Made by a program: the position numbers and the translations under genes. Of a stretch of 20,104 bases of DNA, positions 10,114-18,601 are shown in pieces (position 1 is the first letter of the stretch; every line of letters starts with the position of its first letter). The stretch covers positions 1-20,104 of the forward strand of contig MCGO01000393.1 in the NCBI GenBank assembly GCA_002104985.1, read 5' to 3'. Under the pieces are notes generated by a model. The model was not told the origin of the DNA, did not search any database, and worked only from the letters and a program-made list of their open reading frames with translations. Source of the stretch: Rhizoclosmatium globosum. Taxonomy: Eukaryota > Chytridiomycota > Chytridiomycetes > Chytridiales > Chytriomycetaceae.

Positions 10114-11735
10114 ATGTCAAACACACACTCGCACTCGCACAGCTCCACGTCACCGGCCCTTCACAAAGAAAGCCACTCAATCAAAAACCCGCAAGCTGTC
10201 AAAGGCCACAGTGACTCACCAGGCACACCAAGTCCGTTGTCCCCTTCATCACTTCCCTTTCCCCACTCTAACCTCTTCTCAACCCCCCTAAAAGACCGTC
10301 CTAAGTCAGCCGAATCCGAAATGCTCGTTTCTGTCGCAGAACTTAACTCAAAGGCAATCCGCTTCAAGAAGTTCGAAGCGCTTCTCGAACAGCCAATTGT
10401 TGATATGGATCAACTCAAAAAACTGTCCTGGATGGGCGTCCCAGAAGAGATACGGCACACTGTCTGGAAACTACTTATGGTACTGTCTTTCGTTCACCTG
10501 TCGATAATGGAGCCTGTAAAGCTGACTTGTTTTTTCGCTGAAGGGATATCTTCCAACCAACTCAACGCTGCGAGAAAAGATCCTGGCACAAAAACGAGGA
10601 GAATATGATGATTATGTGCAACAGCAGTTTTCGGACGAGGGTAAGGCTGGGCTGGATCAGGCTCTTGTGCATCAGATCCATATCGATATTTTGCGGACAA
10701 ACTCGAACATCCCACTGTATCAGAGTACTGTTATTCAAGAGGTATAGATTCACTCTTTTTTGCTGTAGCTGGAAGATCTTTGGAGTGTTTGCGCACATGG
10801 ACTTCAGCTTTGAACAGCCTGGGATCAGCATTATACTATGATCTTGAGAAGGCATTGAGTGTCCCGCTCTCGAATTGTGAACTGAAAGGCTTAATTGTGT
10901 CGAATGAAATTTAGACTCCTTTGCAGTCGTGATGTTTCTCATATATTCATCTGACTAACTCATTTCAACAGTCACTCGAACGAATTCTATACATCTGGGC
11001 TATTCGACACCCAGCATCCGGCTATGTTCAAGGAATCAACGACCTTGCAACACCCTTCTACCAAGTTTTCCTTCAATCTTGTGTCTCTGACGACGTCGAA
11101 AGAACCGACGTATCCCTCATCTCAAAAGAAACACTGAATCAAGTCGAAGCTGATACATATTGGTGCTTAACGAGGCTGTTGGATGGGATTCAAGATAATT
11201 ATACGCATGCTCAGCCTGGTATTCAGAGGCAAATTGTGAGGATGAAGGAGTTGATTAATCGAATTGATGGTGCGTCTTTGGTACTTTTTGAGACGAAAAC
11301 TAAAATAATCGCTTAAGGTCAATTATACGCTCATTTTCAAAAGGAAGGCGTCGAATTTATTCAATTCGCGTTCCGATGGATGAACTGTCTCCTGATGAGA
11401 GAGCTTCCTCTCAAATCAACAATCCGAATGTGGGATTCATACCAAGCCGAAGGAATTGAAGCACTCTCGGAGTTCCATTTGTATGTATGTGCCGCCTTTC
11501 TTGTCAAATGGAGTGCGGAATTGAAAAAGATGGAGGTTTGTTGCATCGCCTCTTTGCATTCTGTTGACTAAGATCTTATTGTTAGTTTCAAGACATCATT
11601 CAGTTTCTGCAAGCTGCACCAACGGCTTCATGGGGAGACCGGGATATTGAGTTGTTGTTGAGTGAAGCTTTCATGTGGAAAGCATTGTTTGGATCGTCGC
11701 CGCAGCACTTGAAGAATAACAACCCGAACCAATAG
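10114..11735 (+). CDS. GYP1: TBC-domain Rab GTPase-activating protein, Gyp1/TBC1D22 type
   Basis: The five exons are 10114-10479, 10544-10741, 10972-11269, 11318-11535 and 11586-11735. The introns are 64, 230, 48 and 50 bp, all phases fit, and the product is 409 residues. The first 75 residues are a Ser/Pro/His-rich disordered tail. The TBC domain then begins with LSWMGVPEEIRHTVWKLL and GYLPTN. It has both catalytic fingers: IHIDILR (Arg173 of IxxDxxR) and YVQG (Gln208). Further family signatures are ILYIWAIRHPASGYVQGIND, WCLTRLLDGIQDNYT and FAFRWMNCLLMRELPL. Such proteins speed GTP hydrolysis by Rab GTPases; yeast Gyp1 acts on Ypt1 at the Golgi. The ATG is the first in frame, 104 bp after the dioxygenase stop. 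The second intron (230 bp) is unusually long for this window. Confidence 0.92.
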
Positions 11736-11958
11736 TTAATTAGAATAACCGGTTGTGCGTTCAATAGTGACGCCACTTTTTTTTTGGGTTAATGTTTTCG
11801 TTCGTTTTTTTGGTTAACTGTATATGAGAATACACTGATTATTTCTCTTCTTTGTGTTCATTTCCGTATTTAGATACCTGCCTCTCCTTTTATAATGCAA
11901 GAATTAACCGTCTAGTGATCCTGTCTAACTTGTCGTTATTTTATATCCCTATGTACGT

Positions 11959-12032
11959 GCTCGGTTGGCTCAGCTGGTAGTAGCGTGGGGCTGTTAACCT
12001 CAAGGTCACTGGTTCGATCCCAGTATCGAGCG
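11959..12032 (+). tRNA. tRNA-Asn (anticodon GTT)
   Basis: This is a complete intronless cloverleaf. The acceptor stem pairs GCTCGGT with ATCGAGC (one G-T pair) and is followed by discriminator G. The anticodon stem is TGGGG/CCTCA, with loop CTGTTAA giving anticodon GTT. The T arm is ACTGG-TTCGATC-CCAGT. The internal A box (TGGCTCAGCTGG) and B box (GGTTCGATCCC) of a Pol III promoter are present. CCA is not encoded, as expected for a eukaryotic nuclear gene. Confidence 0.95.
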
Positions 12033-12034
12033 CG

Positions 12035-12038
12035 TTTT
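12035..12038 (+). terminator. Pol III T-run terminator of tRNA-Asn
   Basis: A TTTT run begins three bases after the mature tRNA end, the usual minimal Pol III stop signal. Confidence 0.6.
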
Positions 12039-12180
12039 GATTAGAAGGGTTAGTTCAGTGGTGGAGGTAAAGTGTTGGGTTGTGTGAGTTTGGTGACAAG
12101 AAACGAGGTCAAATCTGTTGGGCTCTTGGTATTGATCAATGTACGGAATTTAATCTTTTGTATATGCATTCGTGTCGTTC

Positions 12181-14111
12181 TTAGCCATTCAGCTTCCAAA
12201 ACAGTCTCCAACTCTCCTCACTCCGTCCTTTCCACCGGAGTCCTCCCGCAATATTATATCCCAGCAGTCCCAGGAACGCATATGGTTCAATGACTTTTTC
12301 TGGCCTGCTTTCCTTTGTGCCAATAGATAGCACTTGCATACCCAATTCCACAAAGTCCGTATCTTCACCAGAAATGTCGAGTTGAATGTCCCCAATATTT
12401 TTGACGCAATTAATTTCCTTCAGCATGGCGTCTAAACATTGGGTGATTGGAGATAAGAATCCGGGTCCATCTTCTTCCTTTTTGCTTCGCGAAGTTAGGG
12501 CATCTACCATCTGTCTCATCCATCGTCGTAAGTCGTCAAAGTCCACGTGTGAAATTGGAATGTAACTCCACCAGGCAGGTTCCATTCGACAAACAAGAAA
12601 CCACACAACAATAACAGATTCAAAGTACGAATCAGTTCCATTCAGAAAGTGGTAAAGAAATCTGTCTTTTTCTGGTCCATGTTTATACATATGGCTTGCA
12701 AAGTGAAACAGATGTATAATACGCAGAGAAGCGCTGAAGCATTGAGTTATTGAGTCGCTGATGGTGCATCGTGTTTCTTGGGAAATTAACAGTGGATGAT
12801 ATGATTTTAGACTGGCTAGAAACATGGTTGGACGATGAAGGACAGATATGCTCGAATTGTATAACAGTGAAAAGAGAACAAGGTTTTCCCTTGTTTCGGT
12901 TACTTTGGTGCCAAAAATAACTTCTTCGTGCGATGAAATACTTGTTGGCGATTCAGACAGCAGCAAGAATTCTGGCGGAGTAATAGACTGAATATATTTC
13001 AGACGCATTTTGTAGTGAGCTATTTGCGCTGACTGGAGAAGGTCCGTTGCGGTTTTTGGCGGAGTCCCATAATGACGTCGCAGCGTTCCAATGACGGCCA
13101 AGAACTCACATTCCCATTTTCTCGTCGCACAATAGTCGAAGACAGGACCTGGATCCATCACATTTCCCGGTGCTTTAATGCGATCACAATTGATTTCCAC
13201 GTCTTTGATGTCATCGTTTGAATCAAGCCACATTATCTGCCAATAAGCCAACCAGAAAGCGCGCCGTCTTTCTTCTTTCTGACGTGGCGTTAAATTGAGG
13301 TGCGCGAGCCAGGGGGAGTCGTCAGGATCGACGTCAAGCCGGAGCTCAAGAATCATGTTCAGACTCATTCGAAGAAACTGTATTCCTGTCACAGGCTGGC
13401 CTTTCGCTACAGTGAACCATATTAAATACTTTGGAGTCGTCTCTTACGTGGCTTACATAATGCAAATTGGCATAGGGTGTTACAAGCTTGAACAGTTGCA
13501 AGTGTTGGTGGTTGTTCCATGGCCTGAATTAGAGCCTTCCTTGCTCGCACATAATATGAAACAGCAGTTTCGCTTGGTAAGTATAGATGCGCGATAATAG
13601 CACATTCCGCCAACCTGCATTTTCATGAGTTGATTCTCCTTGGGTTCAGCGTAATAAAACTCACCGAAATACGGGTGGAAGACTGAAGTAGTTCAGCAGG
13701 AAGGCTTCTGCGTCGAAGCTGTCGTCCATTGGAGCGAATTTCCCATACCGAGTTATTTCGGCCCACATCATCAACCAATCACTCGTCGATGGGATCAAAT
13801 CTGGATCCTCCATTTCCCAATTATGAGACTCGTTGTTGATAAAGGGTGTTTCAAGAGCTGTCATGAATTGATTTAAGGGCGAGTGTGACCAAGGGAACCT
13901 TGTGTTCTGTTGGGCGTCTTCTGGCGAAAGGAGTGATCCAGTCACTGGTGGCAGAAGAGGCGGGAAGGATGGCGACTTCATCAACCATTCAGCTATGAGA
14001 ACATTTGGCTTGGTACTCTTGCTAGACGCATCACTACTATCGATCAGTTTCAACAAATTATTTCGCTATCGTTTCTTACGAGGGTGCATTGGCATCAGCG
14101 ACTGCATTCAT
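12181..14111 (-). CDS. Fungal transcription-factor homology domain protein lacking a Zn2Cys6 cluster
   Basis: The four exons are 14111-14080, 14033-13665, 13614-13457 and 13406-12181. The introns are 46, 50 and 50 bp, phases all match, and the product is 594 residues. The short first exon encodes MNAVADANAPS. The next exon has WLMKSPSFPPLLPPV and SDWLMMWAEITRYGKFAPMD. The middle region then has the helical fungal-transcription-factor domain (Fungal_trans type): AECAIIAHLYLP, GIQFLRMSLNMILELRLDVD and ERRRAFWLAYWQIMWLD. It is followed by the long all-helical regulatory half. Members normally begin with a CxxCRxRKxKC zinc cluster. No such motif is encoded in exon 1, nor on this strand in the 90 bp between this gene and the next. 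The protein is therefore either a co-regulator without its own DNA-binding domain, or its first exon was lost or lies elsewhere. Target genes cannot be inferred. Confidence 0.85.
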
Positions 14112-14202
14112 CGGTTATTGGGTTTGTGGCTGTGTTTCTGGCACGTCACTTGCACAGCCACAACAGACTGGCTTATTGATTATTATTTCGGACAATGTAA
14201 AA

Positions 14203-16092
14203 CTAGAACGTCAAAACAGCCCTTATTTCTGCGTCAAACTCAGTTTTCATACCCAATCGGCAAGTTTCCAAATCTACCCACAACGCTTTATAAACTCCGT
14301 TACTCAAGTGAAATACAACATTTTCCTTTCGAATATCCCCATGGATGTAACCTTTAGCGTGAATCATTCTCAATGAACAGAGTGCTAAATTCTTTCTTCC
14401 TTCATCCATTACTTTGCACACTCCTTCTGACCCCAATTCAGTCGCCATAAGCATCATCCCATTGTAATAACTTGTTGAAATAATAAGGCGCGGAATAGCC
14501 GCTGATTGAAGCTCACTCAAAGCGTCATAAGCGTTGCATTCTCGAAGTATCGCATGATGCGAGGATTTCCCCAACCGCTTCTTCATGGGATCAATGGATT
14601 TCACCGCAGACAATACACTTCCAATAACACATTCATACACTGAACAGCATCTCCCGTACCCCAATACACGACCTAGAATATCGCAAAGCGGGCGACCCTG
14701 CGTGAAAGGTTTCTGATTCAACAATCTTGCAAGGTGAGTTAAACTCTCAGCTGAAGAAATAGTTATGGAAACGTGTGGGGGTGTTGTTTGATTTGGCGAA
14801 GCATCAATAGTATGAAGTGGTCCTGTGTTTTGAGCCAAATCTTGAAGAGGGGCAACATCGCGATACAAGTCAGAAAAAGATGATAAATGTGTTCCCTGTG
14901 ATAATACAGTTTGAAGTGGTGATGCTGATACAAATCTTGGAGAGTGTCTTGCTAGATCTGCGATACATGCCAATGCCTTGAAAAATGATATGCGCGTGGA
15001 ATTGTATTTCACGCAATTTGAGATGTAAAGAGTACTTGACGCGTCTGTGCCTCTTTTCATAAACCATGTTCCTTCCCAAGTTGAAAGCACTCCATATTGA
15101 TTCCCATTATTCTGTCCACCAATTAGCCATTAAAAAGATGATTTTGTAAAGTAACGTATGAGTTACCACCATATAGCCATATTCTTGACAAACAGCACGA
15201 ACAAGTTCACTGCAAGGATTTGTTTGAATTTGATCCGAAAAGGCTTCTACCAAATCCCCAACAGCAGGTGGCAAATTAAACGGTCTTGTCACTTCGATAG
15301 TGAGGTACACAACTCTTCCGTTCACAAAGAAGAAGTCGGGTTGCCCGTGAACGTCAGCTTGTGTGTGGTCAGACAAAACCAACTCTCCTGATGCCAGAAT
15401 CGCATCTTTTGCCCACAAGAACTGTGTGACGGGTTTAGTATTTACACGATTTTGGCAGATATTTAGGACGCACTAATCTGAAGAAATGTGGGTACATGGA
15501 TTCCTCTGTTCCAATGACTGTGTGTGGAAGAGGTTGATATTGACGTGCATATACTGGGCTACGACAGGAATTCACCAAAGCTTCAAAGTCATCCCATCGT
15601 GTTACAGTTTCTGGTTTAAACAGGTAGTGGGAATCAGTTGATGCTTCTCTCGTTACAGAGTTGAATGACAGTTGATACAACGGGCATTCCAGGATATTTA
15701 CTATTCACGATATTATAACTAAGCAAATAAACGCTTATAATATTAAAGCTACCTTGAGAATCTTTGATTATGAACGGTGTTCTTTGAGTATTCACGTTCC
15801 ACAAATCTTTTAATAGACACGTTGGGTGAAAGGTAGTATCCATCTCATCCACCTTAAGGAAACAATCGTCCGTCAGTTTAGAATCTTTGCGGGTGATGTT
15901 CTCGGGTAAGTGGACGGAAAGGTCAATGATTGATACACTGTTGAAAAGGGGGGAAACTGCTTGCTTGATGGCGTCAATCAAGTCAGTGACATCAACCAGA
16001 GGACTTCGCCGTTCTAGCTCTACGATAAAATGGGTTTCGATTTTGAATGGATGGCTGTCGGAGTACTGGATGTAAAAGATTTGGTTCTCCAT
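14203..16092 (-). CDS. Crinkler (CRN)-like protein: ubiquitin-like header + REase-like + protein-kinase-like domain
   Basis: The exons are 16092-15753, 15700-15167 and 15111-14203, with introns of 52 and 55 bp. The product is about 593 residues once a single surplus base in the run at 15450-15453 is ignored. Residues 1-110 (MENQIFYIQYSDSHPF, DLIDAIKQAV, PFIIKDSQV) resemble the ubiquitin-like header of CRN proteins. Next comes a PD-(D/E)xK-type core: GQPDFFFV, then LTIEVTRPF, where the usual Lys of ExK is Thr. The linker has YGVLSTWEGTWFMKR, as in CRN kinases. The kinase part has LGYGRCCSVYEC, AVKS (Lys462), Glu482 in LRECNAY, IHGDIRKEN (Asp550, Asn555) and VDLE in place of DFG. CRN proteins act as secreted or nuclear effectors in chytrids and oomycetes, and similar proteins occur in free-living species. 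I see no classical signal peptide. Confidence 0.82.
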
Positions 16093-16445
16093 TTGAATTT
16101 TGTGAAACTGTTACCTAATTTGAAGGCGCTTTCCAAATTGTAACTTATCAGTCATCTATACTTTATTTACTTTGTTTCATTCATACTGATGTTAGTGGTC
16201 CCAAGAGCGCAAAGAAGCCAACTAATCCAATTACATAGATATACATTACGGCGACTATAAATAAATTGAGAAATTAGTCATTAATGGGATCCTAATATTT
16301 CCACTGTCAGCATGGTTGCCTTTCCCTATACTCCTTGATGTAACTCTCATTATACTCGCATAATCCGTCCGCGTATTTCTCAAGTTCCACAAAACACATC
16401 TCCATACGTTCCTGGATACACAGAACCTCTTCGCTCAATATAGAA
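16093..16445. other. Intergenic spacer between the CRN-like gene and RCE1
   Basis: AT-rich sequence of about 350 bp should contain the CRN-like promoter and the 3' end of RCE1. A short open frame that overlaps the RCE1 end is a shadow. I see no further feature. Confidence 0.4.
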
Positions 16446-17637
16446 TCAATACGAACCATCAACGCCCCGCCTCTCCTTCGCATCCAGAAAGAAAACACTC
16501 AAATCGGGAAACCCAAACGAATTACACAGACAATGTGCGACAATGCAACTCCACGCGGAACCTGTCCGTATCAAGAGGAACGTGGCAAACCAGCCAAAGA
16601 CGGTTGTGTACGCGAATTGGAAGGATGATATTAGGACCGCTTCTTTGAGAGCTTTTTGTGTGCGACCGTTTGTGATGTAGTGTTCGTGGAGGTGGTGGAG
16701 GTGGGCTGTTTAGGTGTATGGTTAGATGTGGCTCAGACAATGCTCGCTCTACATTGATTGAAACAAGAAGACTTCGACTTGCCCTTCAATTGAGATTGAG
16801 AACTCCAAATACTCTATGATCTATACACTTCCAAAGATTTCACACTCAAAATATTGTTGGCTGAATGCAACGAGCTTGCTATCTCTACAGTAGCGAGAAC
16901 TGGAGCTCGCACTCCACGAATTATTATCCACTATGCTCGCAGCAACTCGCTCTCCTAGCCCACGCCAATTCAGCCCCAAATCGAAATTTTTCTGCTCTCT
17001 TCCCTCGTTCATTCCTTCCCATAACTATTTCCAATTCTCACTCCAGATAAAGATACACACCAAGACCAAATACGAGAGGCATAGCAAAAACTGTTTCCGT
17101 GACAGAAAAGCCAGCACTTCTCCATAGGGGCAGCATACAAACGCGAAAGCAAACTTCTTCAGTGATGGGGGCCACGACAATCGCTCTCCAGAATTTCAGA
17201 GACGTGACAGGTCTGTGATGGATAGGGATAGTCAGTTGATCTGAACCTGAACAATGTCATAGGGAGGAGCACTCAACGCCACGTGAAACAGAGCCTCCTG
17301 GTTCAAAGCAGCCTGAGCAATCTGGCCAGCAAAGAGAACAAGGGTCAGGACACCAGCACCAAGAACGGGAAGCAACAGGCGGTCCCTCCACACTTGAACA
17401 CTTTCATTCACACTGATCCAGAGCCCCAACTTGGACACCGAAAGTCCGCCAAAGTGACACGTGGCGGCAACACTCAAAACCGAGTGCGCAACAACTCCGC
17501 AATCCGCCTCAGAATCACCTGCGACGAATCGCGCCGCCGCTTTGATTGCGGAACACTCAAACCACGACACATGAACGGCGGCAACGTACGAGGACCGAGG
17601 AGAAGAGAGCCGAGGATTGCGGCGGCCTTTTAGTCAT
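16446..17637 (-). CDS. RCE1: CAAX prenyl protease 2 (type II CAAX endopeptidase, RCE1), frame disturbed in the N-terminal part
   Basis: This is an ER-membrane protease that removes the -AAX tripeptide from prenylated proteins such as Ras. Certain exons are 17212-17061 and 16705-16446. All motifs of the CPBP family are present: APITEEVCFR (EExxxR), FGLAHLHH (FxxxH, split by the intron) and VAHCLCN (HxxxN). Also seen are GRTQKALKEAVL, FQFAYTTVFGWFATFLLIRT and the end GFPDLSVFFLDAKERRG. Upstream, 17570-17232 encodes SKLGLWISVNESVQVW and the membrane segment LLLPVLGAGVLTLVLFAG. Part of 17480-17550 shows RDSSQVILRRI in another frame, matching the family's RDxPxVIxRR region. At least two indels or unrecognised introns therefore lie there. 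The start at 17637 is the likely ATG but is uncertain. The intron splitting the FxxxH motif is 355 bp (17060-16706), far longer than others here. Confidence 0.85.
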
Positions 17638-17813
17638 CGTTTGTTTGTTTGTTTCGATGTTGTTGGTTCGGGTGTTGGTTTGTTGGTGGGTGGTTGGTCG
17701 GTGGGAGAGTTGATTTGTTTTTGGGTGAGTGAAAAAGAAACAAGTAGAACAAAACGCCTTTTTTATTTAGCCTCCTTTCTCCCCCAAGCGACAACACTCC
17801 AAAAATAATACAC
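17638..17813. other. Short spacer between RCE1 and LC8
   Basis: This is a G/T-rich (plus strand) low-complexity stretch with TTTG repeats near 17640-17655. It is likely the RCE1 promoter plus the LC8 3' UTR. No gene is seen. Confidence 0.4.
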
Positions 17814-18144
17814 TCATCCTGACTTGAACAAGAGGATAGCTATCTGGCCCAGGTAAAAGTAGATAAAGTGCTGTTTGATACAAGACAGAGTTAGAATCAC
17901 ACGGCAAAATTTAAAAACTAGCAGAGAGAACAACCTTGTCTCGTGGGTCACGTAAGAACCAAAGTTCCTACCAACGATACAGTGCCAGGTTGGGTTGTAT
18001 TTCTTGTCAAACTCGCGCTTGATGAAAGCAGCAATATCCTTCTCAATGTTGACTTTTCCATGGCCTGGGTCGCGCAGTCTACAGCGTCCTGCTGCATCTC
18101 TTCGGACATGTCCGCGTTTTTGATGACGGCTTACGGTCGGACAT
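17814..18144 (-). CDS. DYNLL1: Dynein light chain LC8 (DYNLL type), with three single-base losses
   Basis: LC8 is the small homodimeric hub subunit of cytoplasmic and axonemal dynein, and also of other complexes. The two exons are 18144-17935 and 17870-17814, split by a 64-bp intron. The sequence is nearly canonical: [57 protein letters not shown], then [18 protein letters not shown] and stop; 89 residues expected. As read, the frame breaks three times, each time one base short in a run. These are after MSDRK near 18129-18131, after AMEK near 18051-18053, and at the end of exon 1 near 17935-17939 (ACAAG where ACAAAG would fit). Because residues around each break are fully conserved, sequencing or assembly error is likelier than a pseudogene. 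Confidence 0.9.
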
Positions 18145-18601
18145 CTGTTTTATGAATTTTTTGGTTTTAGGTTAGGTGATGAGCTGAGCTGAGGAGGGAG
18201 GTTGGGAGAGTACTGGAGTAGAAGAGAGGAAGAAGGGGAAGCGGTAGAATATTGCTTATTTGATAGATTGAGGAGGGGGTAGTTGCGCAGCATCCCGCCG
18301 GTGCTTAGGGCTGTCCTCGCTAAGGATTGGGTCTCTGTCCAGGACCGCCTCGTGCCTCCATCCATCTTCCACGACTCTCCGACCAGTAATATTAAGCTAA
18401 ACAGGGCAGAAGCGGAAAGCAAAGGCGACAAACCTTTGAAGGACTGTCTTTGTTTGGAGCCTGTTTTTCGAACCACCCTGACAAAATCTCACTTTTCCAT
18501 CCCACTACTGACTGACTGACAGTACTCTCGTTTGTCTGCCTCAAGCTTCCTTCTTTAGCACAATTCTATCCTATTTAGAACCTACTTCAAAAGCATCAAC
18601 G
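18145..18601. promoter_or_regulatory. Divergent promoter region between LC8 and the HEATR6-like gene
   Basis: About 457 bp lie between two divergently oriented ATGs. The open frames here on both strands (about 80-110 codons) show no domain and are probably chance or UTR. No TATA box is obvious. An ACTGACTGACTGACAG repeat sits near 18506-18521. Confidence 0.4.

Noticed and set aside
15423..15446. A 24-nt micro-intron in the CRN-like gene (GTAAAT..CACAG)
   Set aside because: Removing it does not restore the frame, and one reading frame runs through it with sensible sequence (NRVNTKPVTQFLWAKD) if one base of the run at 15450-15453 is ignored. A homopolymer indel explains it better.
17283..17633. 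Plus-strand open frame of 116 codons opposite RCE1
   Set aside because: Antisense to RCE1 membrane-segment coding sequence, no domain; shadow.
17814..18144. LC8 as a true pseudogene
   Set aside because: Three frame breaks are present, but the amino-acid sequence is otherwise nearly perfect and neighbouring genes show the same kind of homopolymer indels. Decay would also have produced substitutions.
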